From assembly GCF_004331345.1 (NCBI RefSeq), contig NZ_SJJZ01000001.1, forward strand, positions 1,798,001 through 1,862,000: a stretch of 64,000 bases of DNA, in the 5' to 3' direction. Below, one piece after another: positions 6,409 through 15,470 of this stretch. The notes beneath the pieces are model-generated. The model was not told the DNA's origin and ran no database searches. It saw nothing but the letters and a program-made list of their open reading frames with translations. A program made the position numbers and the translations under genes. Source of the DNA: Kribbella soli (GTDB taxonomy: Bacteria > Actinomycetota > Actinomycetes > Propionibacteriales > Kribbellaceae). Numbering within the stretch: the stretch's first letter is position 1; each line of letters opens with the position of its first letter.

Positions 6409-9390
6409 TCAGCCGACCGCGGCCCCTGCGTCGAACCCGGCGAGCATGCGGCGGCACTCGGCTGCCGCCACGTCGTTCCCAGCCTGCTGCCACACGCGGG
6501 CAGCGCGTTCGAGAGTACGGCGGGCGTTGTCCAGGCTGCCCGTGGACAGATAGAGCTCACCGAGGTGCTGCGCCGCCTCGCCCTCGACGCTGCGATCGCC
6601 GAGCCGGTGGCCGATGTCCATCGCGTCCAGCAGGATCTTGCGCGCCGCGGCCACCTCACCGCGCTCCATCAGCGCCTGCCCGAGCAGCGCCCGGGTGTAC
6701 GCCGCACAGTGGTCGTCACCCATCCCGTCGAAGATCGCGAGCGCCTTCCGGAGTTGCCGGACCGCCTCGTCGTGCCGCCCTTGATGGACGCGGAGGTCCG
6801 CGATCCGCCGCCGTACCTTCGCTTCCCGGTGGGCGTCGGCCCGCCGTACGGCGATCAGGAACGCCTGGGCCAGGAGACGCCGAGCCGTGACCAGGTCGCC
6901 GCGGACCAGGTAGACGTTCGCGGCCGCGGTCCGCGCCAGTGCCTCGGCGTTGGCGTTCCCGTCCTCGACGAACGCCTCGATCGCCTTCTCGTACTGCTCC
7001 AGGCCCTTGTCGCGCTCGCCGCGTTCCCGCAGCCAGGTGCCGAGCCCGACGGCGGCGACACCTTCACCGAGCCGGTCCCCGACCTCCGCGAAGGCCTGCG
7101 CGGCCGCGTCGAAGTGCCGGCGCGCGGTCTCCCAGTCGTCCTGGTAGACGGCGAGCTGGCCGAGGTTCCGGTGCATGATCGCTTCGCCGCGCCGGTCGCC
7201 ACACGCGATCGCGCTGAGCAGTCCCTGCTGGTGCGAGCCGTTCCAGTCGTCGAACCCGGCCCGCAGGTCCAGGTACGGCCCCCAGGCTGCAGCGATCCGC
7301 CACGCGTGCTCGTGCAGCCCGTTCTGCGCCGCGGCGCGGATGGCCGGCACGAACGTACTGCGCTCACTGTCGAACCACGCGATCGCGTCGGTCTCGGTGA
7401 ACGGCGACGGGTCCGGCGCCGTCAACGGGCCGGTGTGCTCCAGTACGCCGAAGTACTCGAAGGACAGACCGTTGTTGGCGCGCCGGATCTTGTTCAGGAT
7501 CGCGTCGACCACAGCCTCGACGTCGCGGACCGCCTGCGCCTTCTGCTCGTCGTCGCCGACGCCGAGTGCGTGCAACCGCAGGAGGTCGTGGACGCGGTAG
7601 CGCGCCGTACCGCGGTGGTCGACCGAGCTGATCCGGACCAGGTTGACCTCGATCAGCCGATCCAGACTGCGTCGTACGGCGGCGGGTGACGCGACCGTCT
7701 CGAGCGCACGCGCGGAGAAGACGCCCACCGCGAAGTGACCGATCAGCCGGTACAGCCGGGCTTCCTCGGGGCTCAGCGCGCCGTAGCTCAGGTCGGCGCT
7801 GGATCGTACGGCGAGCTCACCGATGCTCAGCTCGTCCAGCCGCGACGTCTCGTCCCGCAACCGCCGCGCCAGCTCTCGTGCACTCAGATCGGGCCGCTGC
7901 GCCAGGCGGCTGCCGACGATCCGGATCGCCAGCGGCAGGTTCGCGCACGCCGCCAGGATCTCCTCCGCCTCGGGCGAGGACGGGTCGATCCGGCCGGTTC
8001 CGGCGACCGACGACAGCAGGAGGGCTGCCTCGCGGTCGTCGAACGTGTCGAGCGGCGTACTGTCCGCACCCGCCAGGTCCATCAGCCGGTTGCGACTCGT
8101 CACGACCACGGCCGACGCGCCGGTACCGGGCATCAGCGGAGTCACCTGACCTGCGGTGGCCACGTCGTCGAGGATGATCAGCACGCGGCGGCTGGCCAGT
8201 TCGGAGCGCAGCATCGCGGACCGCCGCTCCGGGTCGGTCGGGATCGCGTAGTCGGGCAGGTTCAGGCTGAGCAGCAGATCGGTCAGCGCGGCGGCCGGGT
8301 CGCGCGGGTGCGTCGCGCCGTGCATGTCCAGGTAGATCTGCCCGTCCGGGAAGTACTCCCGGACCAGGTGCCCGAGCCGAACGGCCAGCGAGGTCTTCCC
8401 CGTCCCCGGCGCACCGGAGATGACAGCGATCGGCGGCCGCACCGGGTCGCGGCCGCAGACCAGGTCGCGCAGCTGCTCCAGGAGCTCCTGCCGACCGCTG
8501 AAGTCGGCCAGGTCGAGCGGGAGCTGGCTCGGCGGCCGCAGCGGGTCGGTCAGCTCGGGTGCGGCCATCGGTCCGGGTTGGGCGGTCGGTCCCGGGCGGT
8601 CCGCCGTACGGTCCGCGGGGATGCCCGGGTTGGGCCAGTTGGCCGAGCGGCCGTTCTCGGCGCGGGCGCCGGCGGCCTCCAGTTCCGGACCTGGCTTGAT
8701 GTCCAGCTCGTCGGCGAGCGTCTGCACTGCCTTCGCGTACGCCGCTCGAGCCTCACCCACTCGCCCCGCGGCAACCAGTGCGTCGACGAGGCGCCGCCAG
8801 AGCTGCTCGTCGTACGGGTCGTCGGTGAGGCGTGCACTCAGCAGTACGGCGGCGCCACTCACGTCGCCGTACTCGAGCCGCAGGTCCAGCAGGCTGTCGA
8901 TGAGCCCGCGGTGCTGCGCCTCCAGGCGGGAGATCGAGCCCTCCCACGCTGCGGGCATCGGCAGGTCCTCGAGCGGGCGGCCGCGCCAGAGCGAGTACGC
9001 GTGGGACAGCACCTGCATGGCCTGCCGGCCGTCGCCCTGGTCGCGCAGGTGGCCGCCCTCGGCGAGCAGCGACTCGAACAGGCTGGCGTCGAGCTCGTCG
9101 ACACCGACCTCGATGCTGTAGCCGGCGGCCGAGGTGTCGATCGGCGCGGGCAGTCCGGCATCCTGCAGCACGCCGCGGAGCGCACGGACATACGTCCGGA
9201 TGTTCGCGGTGGCGGACCGCGGCGGGGCGTTCTCCCAGAGCGCGTCCGCGATCAGGTCGGTCGAGACGAACCGGTTCGGGTGCAGCAGCAGCGTGGCGAG
9301 CAGCTGGCGCGGTTTGGCGGCCTTGAGCGGCTGGCCCGGGACGTGAACGAGCCGCAGAGGTCCGAGGATTCCGTACCTCAGACTGTCCAC
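6409..9390 (-). CDS. AfsR/SARP-family regulator with NB-ARC and TPR domains
   Basis: A 993-residue pathway regulator in three parts. Residues 1-95 are an OmpR-like winged helix (RYGILGPLRLV...LLATLLLHPN, DALWENAPPRSA). Residues ~96-250 are the bacterial transcriptional activation (BTAD) helical repeats. An NB-ARC ATPase follows, with P-loop GAPGTGKTS near 323-331, Walker B RVLIILDDVA and the NLPLAIRIVGSRLAQRP motif. From ~650 to the end there are TPR-like helices. AfsR-type proteins activate secondary metabolism by binding direct repeats and recruiting RNA polymerase, with ATP binding as a switch. No biosynthetic cluster adjoins it here, so its target is elsewhere or it acts globally. The start is GTG at 9390. 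Confidence 0.9.
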   Translation of the reverse strand: MDSLRYGILGPLRLVHVPGQPLKAAKPRQLLATLLLHPNRFVSTDLIADALWENAPPRSATANIRTYVRALRGVLQDAGLPAPIDTSAAGYSIEVGVDELDASLFESLLAEGGHLRDQGDGRQAMQVLSHAYSLWRGRPLEDLPMPAAWEGSISRLEAQHRGLIDSLLDLRLEYGDVSGAAVLLSARLTDDPYDEQLWRRLVDALVAAGRVGEARAAYAKAVQTLADELDIKPGPELEAAGARAENGRSANWPNPGIPADRTADRPGPTAQPGPMAAPELTDPLRPPSQLPLDLADFSGRQELLEQLRDLVCGRDPVRPPIAVISGAPGTGKTSLAVRLGHLVREYFPDGQIYLDMHGATHPRDPAAALTDLLLSLNLPDYAIPTDPERRSAMLRSELASRRVLIILDDVATAGQVTPLMPGTGASAVVVTSRNRLMDLAGADSTPLDTFDDREAALLLSSVAGTGRIDPSSPEAEEILAACANLPLAIRIVGSRLAQRPDLSARELARRLRDETSRLDELSIGELAVRSSADLSYGALSPEEARLYRLIGHFAVGVFSARALETVASPAAVRRSLDRLIEVNLVRISSVDHRGTARYRVHDLLRLHALGVGDDEQKAQAVRDVEAVVDAILNKIRRANNGLSFEYFGVLEHTGPLTAPDPSPFTETDAIAWFDSERSTFVPAIRAAAQNGLHEHAWRIAAAWGPYLDLRAGFDDWNGSHQQGLLSAIACGDRRGEAIMHRNLGQLAVYQDDWETARRHFDAAAQAFAEVGDRLGEGVAAVGLGTWLRERGERDKGLEQYEKAIEAFVEDGNANAEALARTAAANVYLVRGDLVTARRLLAQAFLIAVRRADAHREAKVRRRIADLRVHQGRHDEAVRQLRKALAIFDGMGDDHCAAYTRALLGQALMERGEVAAARKILLDAMDIGHRLGDRSVEGEAAQHLGELYLSTGSLDNARRTLERAARVWQQAGNDVAAAECRRMLAGFDAGAAVG

Positions 9391-9436
9391 TCGTCCGACC
9401 TCTCCACTCGGGAACCGACCTATCGTGGCATCCGGC

Positions 9437-9490
9437 TGTACGCCGCGTCTGTACCTTCCGTGAGGCCGATGTACGCCGGATGTATCTCAG
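9437..9490. promoter_or_regulatory. TGTA-repeat region upstream of the SARP gene
   Basis: TGTA occurs at 9437, 9450, 9470 and 9481. The last two are GATGTACGCCG and GATGTATCTCA, an 11-bp periodic direct repeat. SARP proteins typically bind heptamer direct repeats with 11- or 22-bp spacing, so self-binding is plausible. The other two spacings (13 and 20) do not fit well. Confidence 0.35.
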
Positions 9491-9525
9491 TCCGGCACTG
9501 TTGACACAGGTACCGGGGGGAGGGC

Positions 9526-9566
9526 AGGCCCGGAGGTGGCGACTTGACCGCCGTCACACCGGGCCT
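9526..9566 (-). terminator. hairpin downstream of lemA
   Basis: AGGCCCGG (9526-9533) pairs with CCGGGCCT (9559-9566), with an inner GGCG/CGCC pairing. It lies about 55 nt after the lemA stop on the minus strand. There is no T tract, so it is only a possible terminator for the pyrE operon. Confidence 0.4.
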
Positions 9567-9619
9567 GGCACTGGGAGAGAGTCCGGGATCGGGGGTCCTG
9601 GACTACGGGGAACCGGTGC

Positions 9620-10474
9620 CTACTGGCCACCGGTGAATGGCGGCTGTCCGTCCTGTGGCGCGGGGGAACCCGCAGGCGGCCCGCCCACCGGTGGCTCTCC
9701 CTGGTACTGCCCCGGCGCGGGGTACTGACCCTGGCCCGGCTGGCCCTGGTACGGCGGCTGCTGCGCGGGCTGCTGGTAGCCGCCCGGAATCTGCTGCTGC
9801 GGCGGGTAGTTGCCCTGGTCCCCCGGCATCTGCGGGTGGATCTGACCCGAGGACTGCGGCCCCGGCTGCATCTGCGGCGGCGCCTGCTCCCCGGCGACCG
9901 AGCCGATCGTGCCGAACGAGACCTGCGGTACCGCGCGGACCTGCTCGTCCTTGACCTCGAAGTAGCCGGCCTTCTCGAACTTGAAGCCGCCCGCGATCAG
10001 GTTCGACGGGAACGCCTCGATCCGGGTGTTGTAGTCGCCGACGTTCGCGTTGTAGAACCGGCGGCCGGCCGCGATCCGGTCCTCGGTGTCGGTCAGCTCG
10101 CGCTGCAGACCGAGGAAGTTCTGGTTCGACTGCAGCTGCGGGTACTGCTCGACCGAGATCATCATCTGACGCAGCGCGCCGGACAGCTGACCCTCCGCGG
10201 CGGCCCGCTGCTCCGGGTTGGAGGCCTGCACGTTCACCGCCTGGGTGCGCAGCCGGGCGACCTCCTCGAACACGTGCCGCTCGTGCGCGGCGTACGCGCG
10301 CACGGTCTCGACCAGGTTCGGGATCAGGTCGTACCGGCGGTGCAGCTCGACGTCGATCTGCCGCCACGACTCCTGGATCAGGTTCCGCTGCTTGACGAAC
10401 CGGTTGTACGACGTGATCAGCATGATCGCCAGAATGACGATCACCGCGACGATCACGATGATGACCCAAACCAT
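9620..10474 (-). CDS. LemA-family membrane protein
   Basis: A 284-residue protein with one N-terminal membrane helix (VWVIIVIVAVIVILAIMLI, 2-20) and a LemA helical domain: the signature SYNRFVKQRNLIQESWRQID then LHRRYDLIPNLVETVRAYA (about 22-65), and a FxNYNTRIEAFPSNLIAGGFKF-like end. The last ~80 residues are Pro/Gln/Gly-rich and disordered. LemA proteins are membrane-anchored with the bulk facing outward; the function is not settled. GGGAG lies 6 nt before the ATG. It is last in an operon with pyrE and the gene before it. Confidence 0.88.
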   Translation of the reverse strand: MVWVIIVIVAVIVILAIMLITSYNRFVKQRNLIQESWRQIDVELHRRYDLIPNLVETVRAYAAHERHVFEEVARLRTQAVNVQASNPEQRAAAEGQLSGALRQMMISVEQYPQLQSNQNFLGLQRELTDTEDRIAAGRRFYNANVGDYNTRIEAFPSNLIAGGFKFEKAGYFEVKDEQVRAVPQVSFGTIGSVAGEQAPPQMQPGPQSSGQIHPQMPGDQGNYPPQQQIPGGYQQPAQQPPYQGQPGQGQYPAPGQYQGEPPVGGPPAGSPAPQDGQPPFTGGQ

Positions 10475-10511
10475 GACGAGCTCCCGAGAGTTGGCAGTGC
10501 TGGGAGCGACT

Positions 10512-11243
10512 CTACGGGTAGCCGGGTCCGCCCGCCGGGGGCTGCTGGCCGCGGGGGTCGACGCCTGCGTAGTCGCGCCAGACGTACGGCGGGACGTTCA
10601 GCGCGACCTGATCGAGCAGCCCGAGGCGGTTCAGCACCTCGTTCGGGTTGTGCGCGCCGTTGTCCCAGCCGACCAGCGAATTCCCCTCGAAGCGCCAGCC
10701 GATCTCGCCGCGGGCGAGCAGCATCTCCATCATCCGCGGCGTCACCACCGCGTGCCCGAACCGCTCGTCGTCGGCCTTGACCCGGAACGCGCGGTTGAAC
10801 TGCTCGCTCTCGAACTGGATGTCCCGGAAACCGAGCGCGTTGGCCACCGCGCCGCCGAAGATTCCCTCGTGCGTCACCTCGAGGTGCGGCAGCGCGCCCG
10901 GCAGTTGCAGGACGACGACACCGAAGTTGTGGGTGGTGGTCCGTCGCTGACCTTTTCCGTTCGTGGTGTGGGTCTGGTAGCTGTAGTCGAAGGCAACCAT
11001 CTGGTGACCGTTGAACGGACCCGACAGCACGTTCTTCACGCGCCGGTTGTCGCCGGTGCGGAACGGCGTACCGGCCCATTGACCGGCGAGCGAGTTGTTG
11101 ACCGGCACGTACGACCAGCCGTACTGGGCGGCGAGACCGGCGAACATCTCCCGGCGCTTCTTCGCCCGGTAGATGTTGAAGTAGGCGAGACCTCCGCCGA
11201 CCACGATCGCCAGCAGGATGAACAGAACCGTGCTGCTCTGCAT
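10512..11243 (-). CDS. conserved actinobacterial membrane-anchored protein of unknown function
   Basis: A 243-residue protein with a single N-terminal helix (TVLFILLAIVVGGGLAYF) followed by a basic stop-transfer stretch (RAKKRRE) and a mixed alpha/beta domain with the features GWSYVPVNNSLAGQW, HQMVAFDYSYQT and GEIGWRFEGNSLVGW. I recognise it only as a type of protein that sits next to lemA in actinobacteria. The ATG overlaps the pyrE stop as TGATG, so translation is coupled to pyrE. The C-terminus is Pro/Gly-rich, like that of LemA. Confidence 0.65.
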   Translation of the reverse strand: MQSSTVLFILLAIVVGGGLAYFNIYRAKKRREMFAGLAAQYGWSYVPVNNSLAGQWAGTPFRTGDNRRVKNVLSGPFNGHQMVAFDYSYQTHTTNGKGQRRTTTHNFGVVVLQLPGALPHLEVTHEGIFGGAVANALGFRDIQFESEQFNRAFRVKADDERFGHAVVTPRMMEMLLARGEIGWRFEGNSLVGWDNGAHNPNEVLNRLGLLDQVALNVPPYVWRDYAGVDPRGQQPPAGGPGYP

Positions 11244-11785
11244 CAGAGCCCCAGGTCCTCGAGACCGAACACGGAGCGGTACGCCAGACCCTCCGCCTCC
11301 ACCCGCTCCTGGGCTCCGGTCGCTCGGTCCACGATCACCGCGACCGCGACCACCTCGGCCCCGGCCTCGCGCAACGCCTCGACCGCGGTCAGCACCGATC
11401 CGCCGGTCGTCGAGGTGTCCTCGACCGCGAGCACCCGGCGACCCTTCACGTCCGGTCCCTCGATCCGCCGCTGCAGACCGTGCGTCTTCTCGGCCTTGCG
11501 TACGACGAATGCGTCGAGCGTCCGCCCCTCCTGGGCCGCCGCGTGCAGCATCGACATCGCGACCGGGTCCGCGCCGAGCGTCAGTCCGCCGACAGCGTCG
11601 TACTCGAGGTCCTTGGTCAGCTCGAGCATCGCCGGGCCGATCAGCGGCGCCGCGGCCGCATCGAGCGTGATCCTGCGCAGGTCGACGTAATAGTCGGCTT
11701 CCTTACCCGACGCCAGCGTCACCCGGCCGTGCACGATCGCCTTGCTCTTGACCTGCTCCAGCAGTCCGTCCCGGTCGTAGCTCAT
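11243..11785 (-). CDS. pyrE: orotate phosphoribosyltransferase
   Basis: A 180-residue type I PRTase that forms OMP from orotate and PRPP in pyrimidine synthesis. Seen: the orotate-loop region RVTLASGKEADYYVDLRR (29-46), the flexible-loop lysines RKAEKTHGLQRR, and the 13-residue PRPP motif VLAVEDTSTTGGS. MSYDRDGLLEQV is the likely start (ATG 11785); a longer frame to 11818 has no better site. It is first in an operon with the lemA-linked genes, which is unusual, as pyrE often stands alone or with pyrimidine genes. Confidence 0.92.
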   Translation of the reverse strand: MSYDRDGLLEQVKSKAIVHGRVTLASGKEADYYVDLRRITLDAAAAPLIGPAMLELTKDLEYDAVGGLTLGADPVAMSMLHAAAQEGRTLDAFVVRKAEKTHGLQRRIEGPDVKGRRVLAVEDTSTTGGSVLTAVEALREAGAEVVAVAVIVDRATGAQERVEAEGLAYRSVFGLEDLGL

Positions 11786-11818
11786 GAGCCTTGAGCTTAG
11801 ATCACGGGCGGGGCGCAC

Positions 11819-12436
11819 CTACTTCTTAGTGACCTTGATCAACTGCCCGAAGGTGACGGAGCGGTCTGGGGAGTGGAAGAGGTCTTGGCAGGTGGTGAGG
11901 GTGATGATCGAACGGGTGGGCGTCTGGCTCTTGCCGGGGACGGGGTCGAGGACCCACGTGTCAGTCGGGGGGACGGTCAGGTCGCGCGGTGAGGAGTCCA
12001 GCTCGTAGGTGTAGACGGCTTCGGCGGTCTCGATGACGACCTGGTCGCCCTTGCGCAGGTCGAGGAGCTTCCGGAACGGGGAGCCGTGGGTGACGCGGTG
12101 GCCGGCGAGCGCGAAGTTGCCCGGCTGACCGGGCAGTTGGGTCTGGGGGTAGTGACCAATGCCGCGGGCCAGATCGTCGGCGTCGACGCCCTCCACGATC
12201 GGCTTCTCCCAGTCGTCGCCGAACTTCGGGATCCGGATCAGGAACAGCGGCTTCCCGGTCGCGGGCGTCGCGGTCGCGGACGGTGTTCGCCACTGTTCAC
12301 GCAGTACGCCCTGGGCCTCGTCCATCTGCTGGTTCGAGACGACGCCGGTCCCGAAGTACTGCCAGCCGACCCACCCGAGCAGCCCGACCCCGACCACCAG
12401 GAACACGATCCCGGCTGCCCTGACTACTCCCCGCAT
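11819..12436 (-). CDS. srtE: class E sortase
   Basis: A 205-residue membrane-anchored transpeptidase. An uncleaved N-terminal helix ([18 protein letters not shown], 8-25) precedes the sortase barrel. The catalytic triad is visible: His113 in [10 protein letters not shown], Cys183 in IITLTTCQD and Arg192 in [11 protein letters not shown]. The TLTTC signature is that of class E enzymes, which attach LAxTG proteins to the wall in high-GC Gram-positives. A TACCCT box ends 6 nt before the ATG, predicting a leaderless mRNA, and a perfect 22-bp palindrome covers that box. No substrate with an LPxTG-like signal is seen in the window. Confidence 0.92.
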   Translation of the reverse strand: MRGVVRAAGIVFLVVGVGLLGWVGWQYFGTGVVSNQQMDEAQGVLREQWRTPSATATPATGKPLFLIRIPKFGDDWEKPIVEGVDADDLARGIGHYPQTQLPGQPGNFALAGHRVTHGSPFRKLLDLRKGDQVVIETAEAVYTYELDSSPRDLTVPPTDTWVLDPVPGKSQTPTRSIITLTTCQDLFHSPDRSVTFGQLIKVTKK

Positions 12437-12443
12437 GCGACCA

Positions 12444-12465
12444 GGGTATGTCGGGAGACATACCC
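12444..12465. promoter_or_regulatory. perfect palindrome between sortase and tdh
   Basis: GGGTATGTC (12444-12452), GGGA, then GACATACCC (12457-12465): 9-bp perfect arms with a 4-nt spacer. The left arm contains the complement of the sortase -10 box (TACCCT), so a bound protein would block sortase transcription. tdh starts 79 bp to the right and could also be controlled. The cognate regulator is not identifiable here. Confidence 0.65.
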
Positions 12466-12544
12466 TCGGTGTGCAGTTGGACTGCAAAGGCTGTGTACGA
12501 CGTGTCGATGGACGGCGATGGTTGCCCGGGACGACGATGTGGGC

Positions 12545-13594
12545 ATGAAGGCGCTCGTGAAGGCTGAGGCCAGGCCCGGTCTGTGGTTGCAGGACGTCCC
12601 GGAGCCGAAGATCGAGGCCGACGAGGTCCTGATCAAGGTGCTCCGTACCGGGTTGTGCGGCACCGATCTGCACATCCAGAGCTGGGACCACTGGGCGCAG
12701 AAGAACGTGCCGGTGCCGATGGTGACCGGGCACGAGTTCTGCGGTGAGGTGGTCGAGGTCGGTGTCGGCGTCCGTGACGTCGCGGTCGGCGACCTGGTCA
12801 GCGGTGAGGGACACCTGGTGTGCGGCCGCTGCCGCAACTGCCGGGCCGGACGTCGCCATCTGTGCATCAAGACGCGCGGCCTCGGCGTCCACGTGCCGGG
12901 TGCGTTCGCGGAGTACGTCGCCCTGCCGGCGATGAACGCGTGGGTACACAAGGACAAGGTCGACCTCGACGTCGCCGCGATCTTCGACCCGTTCGGCAAC
13001 GCCGTACACACGGCCTTGTCCTTCCCGCTGGTCGGTGAGGACGTGCTGATCACCGGGGCCGGACCGATCGGCGTGATGGCCGCGGCGGTCGCGCTGCACG
13101 CCGGCGCGCGGAACGTGGTGATCACCGACCTGTCGGAGTACCGCCTCGACCTGGCGCGGAAGATCGGCGTGACCCGCGCGGTGAACGTCGCCGACGAGAC
13201 GATCGCGCAGGCGCAGCAGAGCCTCGGGATGCGCGAGGGGTTCGACGTCGGGATGGAGATGTCCGGGCAGCCGGCCGCGCTGCGGGAGCTGCTGGCGAAC
13301 ATGACGCACGGCGGGAAGGTCGCGATGCTCGGCCTGCCGTCGGACGAGATCGCGATCGACTGGGGCACGGTGGTGCTCAACATGCTGACCATCAAGGGCA
13401 TCTACGGCCGGGAGATGTTCGAGACCTGGTACTCGATGTCGGTGATGCTGGAGCGCGGGCTGGACCTGACGCCGGTGATCACCCACCGGTTCGGGTACGG
13501 CGACTTCGAGCAGGCCTTCGACGTGGCGCGCCAGGGGCAGTGCGGCAAGGTGATCATGGACTGGACGGCTGAGACGCTGGAGGAGAAGCACTGA
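12545..13594 (+). CDS. tdh: L-threonine 3-dehydrogenase
   Basis: A 349-residue zinc-dependent medium-chain dehydrogenase that oxidises L-threonine with NAD+ to 2-amino-3-ketobutyrate. Catalytic zinc ligands Cys38, His63 and Glu64 lie in LCGTDLHI and GHEFCGEV. Structural zinc is held by Cys93, Cys96, Cys99 and Cys107. The Rossmann motif is [10 protein letters not shown] (~165-174). The ATG at 12545 is chosen because an upstream extension is not dehydrogenase-like. Its TGA overlaps the kbl ATG (TGATG), so the two enzymes are made together to convert threonine to glycine and acetyl-CoA. Confidence 0.95.
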   Translation: MKALVKAEARPGLWLQDVPEPKIEADEVLIKVLRTGLCGTDLHIQSWDHWAQKNVPVPMVTGHEFCGEVVEVGVGVRDVAVGDLVSGEGHLVCGRCRNCRAGRRHLCIKTRGLGVHVPGAFAEYVALPAMNAWVHKDKVDLDVAAIFDPFGNAVHTALSFPLVGEDVLITGAGPIGVMAAAVALHAGARNVVITDLSEYRLDLARKIGVTRAVNVADETIAQAQQSLGMREGFDVGMEMSGQPAALRELLANMTHGGKVAMLGLPSDEIAIDWGTVVLNMLTIKGIYGREMFETWYSMSVMLERGLDLTPVITHRFGYGDFEQAFDVARQGQCGKVIMDWTAETLEEKH

Positions 13595-14778
13595 TGTTCG
13601 GGCGGATGCGGGACGACCTGACGACGGCCATCGGCGAGATCCGGGACGCCGGGCTCTACAAGTCCGAGCGGGTGATCACCTCACCCCAGCAGGCCTTGAT
13701 CTCGGTTGCGTCGGGCAACGAAGTACTGAACTTCTGTGCGAACAACTACCTCGGACTGTCCGACCACCCGGACGTCGTCGCCGCGGCGAAGGAAGCCCTC
13801 GACCGGTGGGGCTTCGGCCTGTCCTCGGTGCGCTTCATCTGCGGCACCCAGCAGATCCACAAGGACCTCGAAGGTGCGCTGAGCAACTTCCTCGGGACCG
13901 AGGACACGATCCTCTACAGCTCCTGCTTCGACGCGAACGGCGGCCTCTTCGAGACGCTGCTCGGCGCGGAGGACGCGATCATCTCCGACGAGCTGAACCA
14001 TGCCAGCATCATCGACGGCGTCCGGCTCTCGAAGGCCAAGCGCTACCGGTACAAGAACCGCGACATGGCCGACCTCGAGGCCCAGTTGAAGGACGCCGCC
14101 GACGCGCGGTACCGGCTGATCGCCACCGACGGCGTGTTCTCGATGGACGGGTACGTCGCCCCGCTCGACGAGATCTGCGACCTGGCCGAGCGGTACGACG
14201 CCCTGGTGATGGTCGACGACTCGCACGCGGTCGGTTTCGTCGGAGCGGACGGCGCCGGTACCCCGTCGCTGTTCGGCGTGAAGGACCGCGTCGACATCGT
14301 CACCGGCACCCTCGGCAAGGCCCTCGGCGGCGCGTCCGGCGGCTACGTGTCCGCCCGCCGCGAGATCGTCGAGTTGCTCCGACAGCGCTCCCGCCCGTAC
14401 CTGTTCTCGAACTCGCTGGCGCCGTCCGTCACCGCCGCCTCGCTGAAGGCACTGGAGTTGATCGGCACCTCGAGCGACCTGCGGGACAAGCTCGCCGCCA
14501 ACACCGCACTCTTCCGCACCAAGATGACCGAGGCCGGCTTCGACGTACTGCCCGGCGACCACCCGATCTCCCCGGTGATGATCGGCGACGCCGCCGAGGC
14601 CGGCCGCCTGGCCGACAAACTCCTCGACCTCGGCATCTACGTCATCGGCTTCTCGTACCCCGTCGTACCGCAGGGCAAGGCCCGTATCCGGGTGCAGCTC
14701 TCCGCGGCCCATTCCACCGAGGATGTGGAGCGCGCCATCGCTGCCTTCGCCGAAGCTCGCGCAGCCCTGGCGGGGTAG
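13594..14778 (+). CDS. kbl: 2-amino-3-ketobutyrate CoA ligase (glycine C-acetyltransferase)
   Basis: A 394-residue PLP enzyme of the alpha-oxoamine synthase family. It cleaves 2-amino-3-ketobutyrate with CoA to glycine and acetyl-CoA. Seen: [16 protein letters not shown] near 41-56, the PLP-binding [13 protein letters not shown] and the Schiff-base lysine in [15 protein letters not shown] (about 230-244). Length matches the family (about 395). Start and tdh stop overlap by one base, so it is the second gene of the tdh-kbl operon. Confidence 0.95.
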   Translation: MFGRMRDDLTTAIGEIRDAGLYKSERVITSPQQALISVASGNEVLNFCANNYLGLSDHPDVVAAAKEALDRWGFGLSSVRFICGTQQIHKDLEGALSNFLGTEDTILYSSCFDANGGLFETLLGAEDAIISDELNHASIIDGVRLSKAKRYRYKNRDMADLEAQLKDAADARYRLIATDGVFSMDGYVAPLDEICDLAERYDALVMVDDSHAVGFVGADGAGTPSLFGVKDRVDIVTGTLGKALGGASGGYVSARREIVELLRQRSRPYLFSNSLAPSVTAASLKALELIGTSSDLRDKLAANTALFRTKMTEAGFDVLPGDHPISPVMIGDAAEAGRLADKLLDLGIYVIGFSYPVVPQGKARIRVQLSAAHSTEDVERAIAAFAEARAALAG

Positions 14779-14838
14779 TTCGTCCGGTCGAGCCGGACGC
14801 CGCTAGGGTTGTCCGGTTCGCACTGGGTGAGGAGCTTT

Positions 14839-15432
14839 ATGCGCCAGATGCTGGCCGTTGTCGGAGTACTGGGTTTGGCGTGTGTTGCCGGGTGTGGGGC
14901 GGATGGTGGACCGGCGGTCACGGCGCCTTCGCCTGCCTCCTCGAGTGCGCCGTCGGTGACTCCTTCGGAGCCGGCTGGGGCGTACGCGCCGCCGTCGCCG
15001 GCGCGGAGCGTTCCGGTCGTGCGGACGACACCGACGATGCCGATGCTGAGTCTTTCTGCTGCGGGGACGAAGTACCTGCAGATCACCCGGCCGTACAACG
15101 TCGCGCTCGAGCGGTTCGAGAAGGCAGCCAACGAGAACATGTCGCTGACGACCCTGCAGGCCAGGGCCAAGGCAGTGGCCGCGGCGAACCTCGCCGAGTA
15201 CAGCGCACTGAGGTCGGTCGTCTGGCCCGCCAAGGTCTCGACGCAGATGCGGGCGCTGGCGAAGGCAGATGCCGCCGCCCGACCGCAGTGGCTCCTGGCC
15301 GCCGCGGCCGGCACCAAGTCCGAGATGGCCGACCACGTCCAACGCGCCACAGCCGCCGGCGGCAAGGCCCCCTCAACCCAGATCCGCCAACTCCTCGGCC
15401 TCCCCAAGTACGACGAGAAGGACTACAGCTGA
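14839..15432 (+). CDS. secreted lipoprotein of unknown function
   Basis: A 197-residue protein with a signal peptide and lipobox VAGC; the lipidated residue would be Cys19. A Ser/Pro/Ala-rich linker (to about residue 70) leads to a helical domain of about 125 residues. I do not recognise the family. The ATG at 14839 has GAGGAG 4 nt upstream, and TAGGGT about 30 nt further up may be its -10 box. It follows kbl after 60 bp but seems to have its own promoter. Confidence 0.75.
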   Translation: MRQMLAVVGVLGLACVAGCGADGGPAVTAPSPASSSAPSVTPSEPAGAYAPPSPARSVPVVRTTPTMPMLSLSAAGTKYLQITRPYNVALERFEKAANENMSLTTLQARAKAVAAANLAEYSALRSVVWPAKVSTQMRALAKADAAARPQWLLAAAAGTKSEMADHVQRATAAGGKAPSTQIRQLLGLPKYDEKDYS

Positions 15433-15441
15433 CGGCACCAA

Positions 15442-15466
15442 CGATGGTACCGCCGTGGTACCGTCG
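15442..15466. promoter_or_regulatory. vapBC operator overlapping the -10 box
   Basis: CGATGGTACC (15442-15451), spacer GCCGT, then GGTACCGTCG (15457-15466): inverted repeat with 9 of 10 arm positions matching. The right arm contains TACCGT (15459-15464), which lies 6 nt before the antitoxin ATG at 15471. A VapBC complex bound here would cover the promoter, the standard autoregulation of such modules. Confidence 0.65.
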
Positions 15467-15470
15467 ATGT

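Noticed and set aside
9501..9506. TTGACA as a plus-strand -35 box
   Set aside because: No suitable -10 hexamer follows at 16-18 bp and there is no plus-strand gene downstream.
11819..13591. Sortase as part of a 590-residue protein
   Set aside because: The upstream part is antisense to tdh. The sortase has its own start with an N-terminal membrane helix at 12436.
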